Assembly: GCA_001599975.1 (NCBI GenBank)
Contig: BCIO01000002.1
Location: forward strand, 3,607,883-3,671,882
DNA length: 64,000 bases
Direction: 5' to 3'
Origin: Cystobasidiopsis lactophilus
Taxonomy: Eukaryota > Basidiomycota > Agaricostilbomycetes > Agaricostilbales > Chionosphaeraceae
Of the stretch, positions 21,818 to 31,861 are shown in pieces; the first letter of the stretch is position 1; each line of letters opens with the position of its first letter. Under the pieces are notes generated by a model, which searched no databases, was not told the DNA's origin, and saw nothing but the letters and a program-made list of their open reading frames with translations. A program made the translations under genes and the position numbers.

Positions 21818-22675
21818 TGAATATGGTGTCTAGTCTGCCCTTAAAGACATCTGTACCTCAATTAGTGGGCTGCCCAGAGTCGATAGAGACCGGTTGACTG
21901 ACCTTGCACGGTCGCTCGTTCTTTGCGAGTGGGCGGCTGCAGCTGCGCTCTCGTAACCACCGGAGTTTGCATCATGGCTTTTCTTGTAACAGCGATCTTC
22001 GCTCGAAGATCCAAAGACAAGCGCCCTTGCAAAGGGCCAAGTCGCCACGTCCAGGAAACAAGGCTTTCGCGGCCGGAAGCTCTGTTGGCAGAACGAAGAC
22101 AAGAAGCGCAAAGCCCCTCTCGGTGGTCAATACGAGCCGAAGAAGTGCAGAGATGGACTCTTTCGGCCTCGAACAGATACGCGCGACGCCGAAAGACTTG
22201 AGCTGTTGTCGCCGACTCGACAGCTGGACCTCGGAAGTAGGAGCCTCGCCAGCAATAAAGCACCTCATTTGGAGACGCAATTAGCGTCAAGATCGGCTCC
22301 TGGAGCGGATAGCAGCGACAACACGAGCCTCGGAATTGAAAACCTGTGCTCCTTTAGGGCATCGTTGGCACAACGGGCGCACTGTGCAAGAAGCCAACAA
22401 TTCGACTCTCTCTCTCTCTCACTCTGCATGGTGCGATTGCTCGTGCACAAAGCGTTTTTATCAATGGTCAGTGAGTCGACGAAGAGACCGCATTGGTGCA
22501 TCAATGTGCCGTGGCAGGCGAGCTCGCAAATTACGGCGACCCCGGGAGATGTGGGTGGCGACAGTGCTTTGGCTGTGCAAAGACGATCTCGTTATGCACA
22601 AAGAGACTAACGTGAAGGGAGCGAGATCTAGAAGGTACGGGGCTGGTACAAGGATGGTGGCAAACTGATCTCCCG
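21818..22675. other. Intergenic, open on both strands but unassigned
   Basis: About 860 bp between two minus-strand orphan genes. Frames of 90-140 codons exist on both strands (for example minus 21862-22290 and plus 21904-22284), but none shows family resemblance and they contradict each other. A short CT dinucleotide run lies at about 22403-22420. Confidence 0.4.
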
Positions 22676-24650
22676 TCAGGCCGTGTGTCTGTGGTCTGAG
22701 CTCATTGAAAGGTGCCACTGTTTCCATGCACTTGCATACTGCTCGACCAGCTCGTGGTGCATCGATTCTGAGGAAACGAGTGACGAAGTTTCGATTATGA
22801 GCGTTGTGAACATACCCACGTTCGATGGCCGCTGTCCTCATCGGCGAGTCTGAGGTCAGTGTCCACACTATGGCTTGAGTGAGCAGAGGTGAAGACTCAC
22901 CGAGCTGAACATGCTCTTGGCCGTCGAAACATTCTTTGCGAGTGAGTAGACAAATGATCGCCTCATTACCATGTTGTAGGATCTGAGACCTCAAGGAGCT
23001 CTTGGGTTGTACGGTCTGCGCTTCAGCTACGAGATACGGGTAATACTGAGAGAGAACACAAACAATGTGGGTGGACTCGCCCAGGTGGCGGAGCATATAG
23101 TTCAGGGCAGGCTCAAAGAAGTGGGCCAGCCTAACGTCTTGAGCCTCCTTCGATTTTGGCTTGAGGAGACGATGATAGTGCGTCGGCTCATCTGATTCCG
23201 CAATCTGGAAGCGAGTCGCCGTTGTCGAACGCACCGGCGTTTCTCGCGGTTGTTCCTCTGGTGGCACCTGCATTTCTTGGTGGATCGGTGGCGATCTTGC
23301 AGGAGACGTGCCGAAAAGTCCCTTGATATGAAAGGCTTGGAGGAAACGAGTCTTCGTCCCCGCTGTAGACACATGAGCGTGCGCTTGGATGGCATGTATG
23401 AGTGAAAGCAGCCTACGTTGTGTACGGGCAACCAGGCCTTCTGACTCCTGCAGCTTCATTTCACTTTCAAGTTGCTGCCGAAGCTGCTGTTCCTCGCGCC
23501 GGAATTGCTCTTGCTTTCGTTTTTGATCCGCCTGGTGATTGTAGAGCATACGAAGGGCGACCGCGTTGATAAGGTATGCACACAGAGTGGGCGCATGCTT
23601 CCCCTCTGTATGATTCCGAAGTAAGCAGGGTGCCTTGCTGGGCTGTTCGGCAATTGATCTTTACCGAAAGATAAGAGTGACGCGGCAGAGGCGAGGGTGA
23701 TGTGGTCGGGATTCCCTGTTAACCCCCGGAGCATGAGCAAGACTCGAGGTACCAGCAGCCAAAATGCCGTTAGGTCACTCGCATTCGTAGTCGAGAAGAA
23801 CGGAATGAATTTTGGCCAGACTCGAGTCCAATGCCGCCAGATTAGTTATTTTGTAGTACTCGCGATGCATAGTCTTGTATAGCATTTCGCTTTCGTTCAA
23901 ATGGGCGCGCCACAGCTCGAGATACGCATGGACGTGCGTCATGAACGAGTCATCTCCATTGTCTAGAAGGTGCAAAGGGTCAGAAATGAAAGGGGCAACA
24001 CAAGATACGCACGGGCGTCAAAATACCGATCATTTGCGATCATTTCTCGCGCGTGCAGGAAAGCTTGAATGTGAATATGGAGATCGTGGTCGTCAGCTAG
24101 CTGTTTTCCTCCATCTGAACAACGCAAGAGCAAAGCCTCCTTAATGAGCCGCGCGACACAAGGATAGAGCTTTTGAGGCCACGGACCAGGCAGATGAGCT
24201 TCCAGGTAGGATCGGGCTGCGTTAAACAAAGGCTCTGTTCTGAGCTGCGCCGTTTTGGCTTGCACCGGAAAGTCTGCCATCTTCACTCTCCGGTCCTTCA
24301 AAGTCACGTAGCACAACCGAGCAGCTACACCTTCGATGAGAGCAAGCCACTGATCTGGATCTACAGACTCTTGCGCTCAGCATATGATGGCTACTTCTGT
24401 ATAAGAAGAGCTTACTTAGCTCGTTGCCAGTGAGACCGTCGAGCATCATATACCCTCTGCACGAGACACAAGATTTAAGCCCAGGGGCAAAGGAGAACTA
24501 TCTGCCATGCTCACGGGGAAGCCTTTGCCCCTTCGTGGGATGGATCTCGGGAGGGATCTTGAACTCTTGAACGACCAAGACCCAGTCCACCAGCGTGAAA
24601 GCCGGACTCAGAGCTCTCAGATCAATTTTGAGCTGGTGACCAGACGCCAT
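22676..24650 (-). CDS. Uncharacterised multi-exon protein, orphan
   Basis: The start is taken as ATG 24650 (MASGHQLKIDLRALSPAFTL). The exon ending KGQRLP splices in phase to RYMMLDGLTGNELS, then to KSVDPDQWLALIEGVAARL. Further exons give helical, HEAT/ARM-like sequence: FNAARSYLEAHLPGPWPQKL, HVHAYLELWRAHLNESEM, VPRVLLMLRGLTGNPDHI, EGKHAPTLCAYLINAVALRM. A charged coiled-coil follows (QADQKRKQEQFRREEQQLRQ), then a C-terminal globular part ending MHHELVEQYASAWKQWHLSM, with stop 22676-22678. Estimated length is about 570-600 residues. Between about 23,790 and 23,850 the frame changes and the intron boundaries are unclear. I do not recognise the family; the all-helical pattern suggests a scaffold or adaptor. 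Confidence 0.5.
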
Positions 24651-25328
24651 GATTCTTCAGTAGTCAAGTTGCAGAGGAGACTCGGAGAGGACTCGATCAG
24701 GCCAGCAGAAGGCGAAGCGACAAATCCAGCCAGAATGGCCTGGTCGCAAGGAACAAAAAATAGTACGTCTATTGCGTTTTCGAGCCGACGAATGAGTTGA
24801 GAGCGAGCTCGATGAGGCATTGTCGACGTGGATGAGACTCGCGCGGCGCCGGGCAGACTCCCTCGGGCTCTCGACTCGACAAGCGAGCCCCGGAATCAGG
24901 ATTTGCCAGCAGACACAACACAACAAGCAGAAAAGAACAAACACAGCATAGAAAGTTGCACAAGAGCAAGGATGGCAGTGGCACCCAGTGGCAGACCGAA
25001 CACACGACGCCTCGAACTTGGATTGCTCGCGCGCCGCCAGTGCATTCGGCGTCAGTCTTCCCGCATACTTCTCGACGCTGCTGGTCAGAGACAATCCGGC
25101 CGTCCCAGTCCAAAAGCCATATCTCGCGTGAAATTTCGAATGTCACACGCCCGAGCTCTGTCACTGGCCTGGCTCTGCGCCACTTCGACGGCACCTCTCC
25201 TGGCGACGGCGAAGACTGCTAGGCAAGTCGCTCGACATTAGCCGAGATCTCGGCTTACTACAGCCTGTGTTACCCAGCAGCCCTCCTTCCTAGCAACTCA
25301 CCTCGAGAACCTCGAAACCTCAGACGAC
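24651..25328. other. Divergent intergenic region before YPT7
   Basis: About 680 bp between the orphan gene (-) and YPT7 (+). A frame extends upstream of 24650 on the minus strand to an ATG at 24820, so a longer 5' end of the orphan gene is possible. No other feature seen. Confidence 0.45.
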
Positions 25329-26410
25329 ATGGCGAGCCGGAAAAAGATCCTTCTCAAAGTCATCGTTCGTGGCCCTTCCTCTAACTACTCTAGGAGCTGG
25401 TCTCAAGGAGGCGAACAGATCCTAGGGGACAGCGGCGTTGGCAAGGTTCGTTCTCGGAGGGGCAGGCGAGGGACAAAGGTGGCATGAGCGGCTGACGATG
25501 GCGCGGAACAGTCCTCGTTGATGGGCCAGTTCGTCAACAAGCGCTTCTCAAATCAGTACAAGGTATGCGGCTGCCATATGAACCTTAGCAATTGGCCAGT
25601 TGCTAAGCCCGGAAGCCTCATACAGGCCACAATCGGCGCCGACTTGTGAGCTCTCGCCCCTGTCCTCCTGTTCCCTCCCAGTCCAGGTCATTGAGCACCA
25701 TGAGTGCGCAGCCTCACCAAGGAGGTCATGATCGACGACCGGCTGGTGACCATGCAGCTCTGGGACACGGCCGGCCAAGAGCGCTTCCAGTCCCTCGGCG
25801 TCGCCTTCTACCGGGGCGCCGACTGCTGCGTGCTCGTGTACGACGTCAACTCTGCCAAGTCCTTCGAAACGTTCGTTCTTGAGCTCTCCTCTTGATCAAT
25901 CTAGCTACGGGGGCTGATGATTGGAGTAACCGATGAACAGGCTGGATTCGTGGCGGGACGAATTCCTGGTGCAGGCCAGCCCGAGGGACCCGGAGAACTT
26001 CCCCTTCGTCGTCATCGGCAACAAGATCGACATGGAAGAGTCCAAGCGCGTCGTCTCCCAGAAGCGGGCCATGACCTGGTGCCAGCAAAAGGGCGACATC
26101 CCTTAGTGCGTAGTTGTCCGCTTACCTTGAGCCTCTTGCTATGGTGGCTCAGAATTCCGGAGTACGTCACAGCTTCGAGACGTCAGCTAAGGAAGCGATC
26201 AACGTCGACCAGGCATTCCAGGCCGCCTGCAAGAATGCGCTCCAAGCCGAGGCAGAGGTGGACATGTGCGTTTGCCCTTGCCCTTCTTAGCCTCTTTATC
26301 TGGGCTCACACCTTCTTTTCTTTCGGTTATCGCACAGGTACGCCGAGTACACGGACCCGATCAGGATCAACTCGGACTCGAATGCCTACGGCAACGGGTG
26401 CAACTGCTAA
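25329..26410 (+). CDS. YPT7: Rab7-family GTPase Ypt7
   Basis: Starts [12 protein letters not shown] at 25329 and ends GNGCNC at 26410, with seven short introns. Every GTPase motif is present across splice joins: [20 protein letters not shown] (P-loop), ATIGADFLTKEV (switch I with its Thr and the Rab7-specific F-L-T-K-E), [20 protein letters not shown] (switch II), GNKIDM and [10 protein letters not shown]. The C-terminal Cys-x-Cys is the site of double geranylgeranylation by Rab GGTase. Length, about 205 residues, is normal. Ypt7 acts on late endosomes and vacuoles, recruiting HOPS for homotypic vacuole fusion and autophagosome fusion; Mon1-Ccz1 is its exchange factor. The product is identified with certainty. 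Confidence 0.97.
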
Positions 26411-27018
26411 ACGCCACCTGACCCCACCACTTTCTCTGCTCAAGAGTTTTTTTCGCCACCTGCCACACCACTGCCATCCTCCACAACGACAAACCACCCT
26501 CAACGCTTTCTTAGAGACACTGTGGCACGCGCGCGCACATCCCATCCAAACTCTTTGTAACACCTCTTGCCTCTTTCTCCTGAACGCCTGCTTCTCAATA
26601 ATCTCCGTCCCTTCGACCACCAACCAACATAGACAGCTTTTCTTCCCCTGACACCTCCCGCCATGCCTTCCTTCGATCTTATGGCTTCCGGGTTCTCATT
26701 TTGGGACATCTTTGGGGGGAACTCCTCGGCTTTTTTCTTGCATCGTTCTCTCGCTTTCGTACCTCGAGCGCGGCTTTCGCTTTCAAAGTTGTAAATCTCT
26801 TTTTGCCCCCCTGAACTCTCATCCCATCAAGCAGATATTAGGTCCTTTTTGCCCGCCAATTGCCCCCTCGACGACATTTTGCCACCCGATGCCACGCGCG
26901 GGCGAGAGCGCTAGAAGCAGGTAGCAAACTAGCTCGTTAGAAGGGCCAAAACAAGGCGGTCTAAGTGCGGCTTACCTTGAGATCAGAGCGGCGGTGACGA
27001 TTAAGGGAGGGGCGAAAC
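26411..27018. other. Convergent intergenic region, pyrimidine-rich
   Basis: About 600 bp between the stops of YPT7 (+) and the F-box-like gene (-). The plus strand from 26,430 to 26,800 is CT-rich, as expected of a 3' untranslated region. No gene seen. Confidence 0.5.
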
Positions 27019-28314
27019 TTAATGCGCGGGCCGCTCAAGCTCGGCCTCAATGCCCCGACGGCGAACCTCCGCAATGCTGTCAAGGCCTTTGGTCATCTGT
27101 TGATACCCAAGCGCATCACGGGGTACAGTCTTGGGACTGAATTTGAGATAGTGGAGCGCTGGAAGCCGAAAATCTTGGGCTAGTAGGCGAGCAACCGAGC
27201 GGACGAGAGAAAGAGTGTGCACATGATGTCTGCAGTAGGATATGACCGTGAGGTAGCGGAGGTTGGGCAGGAGGAGCGCGTCCAAAGAGAGGAGGTCGCC
27301 ACTGAGTGGTATAAAGCCGGCTGTCTGCGGCGGACTACCGTGGTCGTGGAAGCCAACGGCAAGGTTTCGTAAGGCCGAAAGACCTGACAACGCTTTCCAA
27401 TCATGTGAGCCCGAGAGAGCGATGGTGTCTAGGCTCGACAGGAACTGGAAGACGAGCTTGAGCTCGACCAGCGTGGGTGGCAGTGTGCCCAGTGTTCGCC
27501 ACCAGTCCCTTTGGTGCCGGACTTGGTCAGAGAAGATGAAAGATAGTACTGCAGGGCCGTATAGTTCGGGCTTGAGCATGGCGTCCCACCATGCTTGCCC
27601 ATCCGGTTGGAAGAGTGGGTGCTCATCATCGAGATCCCAAAAGTCCAACGCGACGACCCGAACCATCCCTTCCGCCACATTAAAAAGCGCCTCCGTTTCT
27701 TCACGGGTGGAATAGATCTCCTTCCCCCCGGAACGGATTGAGCAGGCGGGCCGAAGCACCCGCAACGTCCGCAGTCGGACGCAGTGGTCGATGTCAATGA
27801 CCAATGGCCGCCGATTGTCGCCTAGATCTTCCCCATGAATGTCCAGAGTTGTGAGCCACTTTTTGGACCAATCCTTCTGCAATGTCAGCGCGTCAACTGA
27901 CACGCGCGTGCACTTGTCCAGCTTGATGCGCAGCTCTAGCTCTTCTCTGTCTTTGAACGCTGGCGCTGAAAACAGAACATCCAAGTAGTCTAGACATTCG
28001 TCGTAGTTGAGTAGAACGGCGATGTCTTGGACGAAGCGAAGACGGCGGTCCAGTTGGTTGAGGATTTTTCGGAAGGACTCGATGTCGCCAGTGTCGCGCG
28101 GCAGGAGAATATCGATGGACCGCCAGATAACGGGAGCAAAAGCGTCGAAGAGTGTGCGGCTCGTAGCGAGAACTGCCAGACTCCGCGCCTGCGTAATGCA
28201 CTGCACTTGTTCACCACAAAGTCTGTCGAGGTCGTTAAGAGCAGGCCTGCGCCTGTCGACCACAAATCCCGCGATTTGCTCGAGAATTTCCATGGGCATG
28301 TCGGTAAGCAGCAT
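27019..28314 (-). CDS. F-box-like protein, intronless
   Basis: A single uninterrupted 431-codon frame, unusual in this intron-dense window. The N-terminus, TDMPMEILEQIAGFVVDRRR followed by SLAVLATSRTLFDAFAPVIW, fits the degenerate fungal F-box (L-P-x-E-I-L-x-x-I, then an L/C-x-x-V-S-x-x-x-x-x-x-x-P-x-L/I-W pattern). The rest has irregular leucine-rich repeats (LRTLRVLRPACS, LVELKLVFQFLSSLDTIAL, LSALRNLAVGF, LPNLRYLTVISYC, LPALHYLKFSPK). Such proteins link Skp1-Cul1 ubiquitin ligases to targets, but large fungal families exist whose members are untested. Substrate unknown. Confidence 0.72.
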   Translation of the reverse strand: MLLTDMPMEILEQIAGFVVDRRRPALNDLDRLCGEQVQCITQARSLAVLATSRTLFDAFAPVIWRSIDILLPRDTGDIESFRKILNQLDRRLRFVQDIAVLLNYDECLDYLDVLFSAPAFKDREELELRIKLDKCTRVSVDALTLQKDWSKKWLTTLDIHGEDLGDNRRPLVIDIDHCVRLRTLRVLRPACSIRSGGKEIYSTREETEALFNVAEGMVRVVALDFWDLDDEHPLFQPDGQAWWDAMLKPELYGPAVLSFIFSDQVRHQRDWWRTLGTLPPTLVELKLVFQFLSSLDTIALSGSHDWKALSGLSALRNLAVGFHDHGSPPQTAGFIPLSGDLLSLDALLLPNLRYLTVISYCRHHVHTLSLVRSVARLLAQDFRLPALHYLKFSPKTVPRDALGYQQMTKGLDSIAEVRRRGIEAELERPAH

Positions 28315-28913
28315 GCCAGTCGATGGCGACCTCCTGCTAAAAGATAAGTCGTGAGTCCGAGTACAGCGAATGGATGTGTGAACTCACTCTAGTTTCGGTC
28401 GAACTGTAGCTTGAAAGTCCATAAAACCGCTGTGCCAACCGGAGCACGCCAAGGCAACGCAAAAGATTGACAGCAGTAAATCGCCGCTCAAAGACGCGAG
28501 GAAGAAAGGCGAATGTAGGAAGGGCAGAGGGGGAAAGCGCCGGTCGTCAAGAGAGTTCTACCAAAGAGAGAGCGGAAAGAGGGCCTCTAGAGTTGAGACG
28601 CAAGGGCAGCAAGCAGGGTGCCAGTTTTGGTCGCTACGGTGCAGGCAAGTTGGTCACGGTGGCGATTTCCGCAAATTCGAAGTCGCTCTGAAGGATATGG
28701 CTGCTGGTTCGTCTGGCACTCCTGAAAACCCTTCTGAAGCCCTTCTGAGCCCAAACAGCGCCCGCGAGATGGGCCATTGGTGAGTCGACCACGGCCGACA
28801 TTTCCTTGCACCCAGTCGACCTGTCAACATTTTCAGACGATGCTGATTTCATGCTCTTTCGTCTCTGTATCCTGAAGCCACACTCTAGATTGTTCTCCTC
28901 TTCCGTTTTCAAA
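28315..28913. other. Divergent promoter region (F-box-like gene / FPGS)
   Basis: A 600-bp spacer between two start codons. A GA-rich patch lies at about 28,500-28,600. Short frames here show no family resemblance. Confidence 0.45.
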
Positions 28914-31273
28914 ATGGCATCCAAGTCATACAAGGTGCCTTCAACCTCCCAAAAAGTCGACGCCGTCAAAGTCTGACTTCTCGCGCGTCTGCCCTGCGAC
29001 TTCGCACAGGAAGCGATTGATGCACTCAACTCACTGCAATCCAATGCGGCTGTCATTGCTGACATCCGCGCCAACTGGAAGGCTACCAGCCAGTTTGTGA
29101 TCCCAGAGTCGGTCGAATATTTGGAGCGCATTGGCTACAAGGTGCGCTTTGTCTGCCTCCTTCGACAGTTTAGCGCACTGCTTGAGATTATTTTGCACAG
29201 CCGCCAGAGCTCAACGCCTTGAACGTGATCCACATCGCGGGCACCAAAGGCAAAGGCTCGACATCCGCTTTCACCTCCAATCTGCTCTGCCACCTCTCCT
29301 CTCCTAAAGCTAAGATTGGGCTCTACACATCACCTCATTTGGTTTCAGTTCGAGAGCGGATCCGCATCAATGGCGAGCCCATCTCGGAAGAGCTGTTTGC
29401 AAAATATTTTTGGCAAGTTTGGGACAGGTTGCAAGCCAATCCTACAGTATGTGCTCTGTTCTTCGTACAGAACAGCATTGTTTTGACGGCGCTACACAGA
29501 GACAACGAGAAGAAACGCCTCTGATGCCCGCCTACTTTCGATATTTGACTATTATGGCGTTTCATGTTTTTCTGCAGGAGAAGGTGAGTTCAGCCCTCCC
29601 ATTCATCATCTTAATCACTAAGAGTTCGTGTGTTCCGCAGGTGGATGCGGTCGTACTAGAAGTGGGGATAGGTGGCACTTTCGACTCAACCAACATTGTG
29701 CCCAAGCCTCGGGTGACAGCCATCACTGCTCTGGGGATTGATCACGTTGCTATTCTGGGCCACACCTTGCCCGAGATCGCGGCGCAGAAAGCTGGCATCT
29801 ACAAGGTCGGTGGCGTTTCTTTCATCTGTCCACCCACATCAAATGTCAAACGCTTGTGTTACCGACAGGAGGACGTCCCTGCTCTGACTTGCGAGCAACC
29901 TCCAGATGCTCTAGAGGTAGTGGAGAAACGAGCAGCTGAAGTCAAAGTTCGTCCTCACTGCCCCTCCCAAGGTCATCTCTGATTTTCTTTGATTTGCTTC
30001 GTATCGAACAGGCCGCCTCTTTCCAGGTCATCCCCACTTTGCCTGAAGTTTCTCCCATCAAGCTCGGTAAGCTTGCGAGCGATTGAAGAGCGAGTGCTGA
30101 AGAAGGGGGCGATGTAGGGCTCGCTGGCCTCCACCAAAAGTCCAATGCGTCTCTTGCTTTGGCCGCCGTCCAATCCTTTCTGCAACAATCGCAGCTGCCG
30201 CCCGCCTTCCAATGGACACCTGAGAAAGACTCTGAAGCCTGGCGCTCGGCGGTCCAAGTAGCTCTGGAAGGCACGACTTGGCCCGGAAGATGTCAGAAAA
30301 TGGTCGACCCCAGGCGGCCCAATGTCACTTGGTTCTTGGATGGCGCGCACACAGTCGAGAGCTTGGTGTGGTGCGCAGAATGGTTCGCTGGCGCGTGCAC
30401 AAAAGGGCACAGAAGGTGGGCGCAATTTTAGAGCTAAATGAGAGGGCCACCTGATTTCACGTGCGTGGCGCAGGGCGCTCGTCTTCAACTGCACCTCAGA
30501 TCGCACCGGCACAGAGCTGTTAAGCACGCTAGTGCACAGCCTGATCGCTAGAGGGTTGGCTCCCACCCCCGCGGAGCTGTTTGACGACGTGTTCTTTTGC
30601 CCCAACGTTACCTACTCAAGCGGTCATTATAAGAAAGGTAATCGCCTTTTCCCTTGTGTCTCCCCTATTTCCCACGTCGACAAAGACGCCATCATTCCAT
30701 CGAAGCATCGACTGGCCCGAATCGCTTTCTCCTTCTGCGCAAACTTTTTTTTTTCTTACCCCACGACTTCCCGCACTGCGGCTCCATTCCATGCGACAGC
30801 GACGTCGACCGACTCAAAACCTTATGTGATGAGATCACAGATCACAGAAAGCTGTCTTTTGTTTGGCCTTTTTGGCTTTTATTAACAGCTCTTAAATGGA
30901 CAAAACGCTAATTGCAAAACGGGTTACTCGTCTAGATCTCGACAGCGTGGCGGCGACAACGTCTGGCCTAGAGCCCTTGGAAGTTCAGCGCGGGCTACAA
31001 TCGGCTTGGCTGCGGTTGGTCAAGCCTTCATCAGGTCAGCAACAACCGCCGCCCGTGTCTCAGGGCGACTTTGCCACCGGCCCAAATCCGTCCTCGACCG
31101 ACATCACGAAGACTCCCGCGTCGCGTGTACTGGCGATTAGCTCCATCCAAGAAGTGGTTGAGGGCCACATCCTCGCGCCGGGTGAGACAGCCGAGGTGGA
31201 CGTGTTGGTCTGCGGCAGCTTGCACCTTTGTGGAGGCGTTCTGGAGGTGGTCTCGCCGTCGCAGGCGGCCTGA
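28914..31273 (+). CDS. Folylpolyglutamate synthase
   Basis: The ATG is at 28914 (MASKSYK spliced to EAIDALNSLQSNAAVIADIR) and the stop at 31271-31273. Family hallmarks: ESVEYLERIGYKPPELNALN, P-loop VIHIAGTKGKGSTSAFTSN, YTSPHLVSVRERIRINGEP, MPAYFRYLTIMAFHVF, VDAVVLEVGIGGTFDSTNIV, ALGIDHVAILGHTLPEIAAQ, GLAGLHQKSNASLALAA, NVTWFLDGAHTVESL, VFNCTSDRTGTELL, FFCPNVTYSS and the end DVLVCGSLHLCGGVLEVV. The enzyme adds glutamates to tetrahydrofolates (ATP-dependent), retaining them in cytosol and mitochondria and supporting methionine and nucleotide synthesis. About nine introns; the last one (30638-30935, 298 nt) is far longer than any other in the window. The start was chosen by similarity to the usual fungal N-terminus. 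Confidence 0.95.
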
Positions 31274-31340
31274 CTCGAGCGCCATGCCACCGACGACCCC
31301 GGGATCTCGCCAAATTTCGAAAAGAAAAAAAGTCTCACTC

Positions 31341-31594
31341 AAATTTCAGGCTCGGTCTCTCCCTCGTGAAAAGAAGCTGGAGTAGGTTCCTTTTCCGAAA
31401 CTTCTGACAGGCACTGCCGGATCCTGAGCACCTTTTGCCATCTTGATACAGGAGCGAGGGGGGGAAACGAGACTAGTTGCATAAGGACGCCAGGCTGGGG
31501 CGAGCAACTGACGTGGCGCGAAGTTGGCGCCTAGAGGCACACGATCGGGGATTTTAAGATTGAAAGCAAAGCATGCGCGGCGACGCAAGATCAT
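31341..31594 (-). CDS. Possible small mitochondrial protein
   Basis: From ATG 31594 the frame begins MILRRRACFAFNLKIPDR, a basic, acid-free, amphipathic start like a mitochondrial presequence. Unspliced it runs 82 codons to 31346. With a GTCAGT...AACTAG intron of about 42 nt in the middle, it instead continues as SRWQKVLRIRQCLSEVSEKE and ends EGETEPEI at 31341, which looks more protein-like (about 74 residues). No family recognised. It is convergent with FPGS, 67 bp apart, and divergent from the cyclin gene, 267 bp apart. Short and unconfirmed. Confidence 0.38.
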
Positions 31595-31861
31595 CCTTCC
31601 CGGGTCCTCGCCCAAGGTCAGAGACCTTTGTTGCCACTCGACACATTTCCTGCGCTCCTTGTTACCTGACCTGCGCCCGCGACAGATCAATTTGTTGGCG
31701 AGACCGATGGGTACTGGAAGGCTGGAACGGCGCCTTTAAAAGAATCGAAGCCCGGAGGAGCGAGGAAGCCCGTTGGTTCCAGTTGGAGCGGCCCCTGCTC
31801 GTAGATTCGCCTGGCTTTTTGTTCTCTGCTGCGTGGACGACCACCAACTTCCTCTTCAGCC

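Noticed and set aside
21862-22290. A 142-codon minus-strand frame and an opposing 126-codon plus-strand frame
   Set aside because: Both strands are open over the same stretch, neither resembles a protein family, and neither joins cleanly to neighbouring exons.
22403-22420. CT dinucleotide run as a microsatellite or promoter element
   Set aside because: Too short to call a repeat and not near a supported start codon.
30820-30890. GTGATGA in the long FPGS intron as the C box of a snoRNA
   Set aside because: No D box (CTGA) and no terminal stem follow within about 100 nt.
31404-31431. A 28-nt ultra-short intron in the small putative mitochondrial gene
   Set aside because: A 42-nt intron with a GTCAGT donor further upstream gives a better product, so an exceptional size is not needed.
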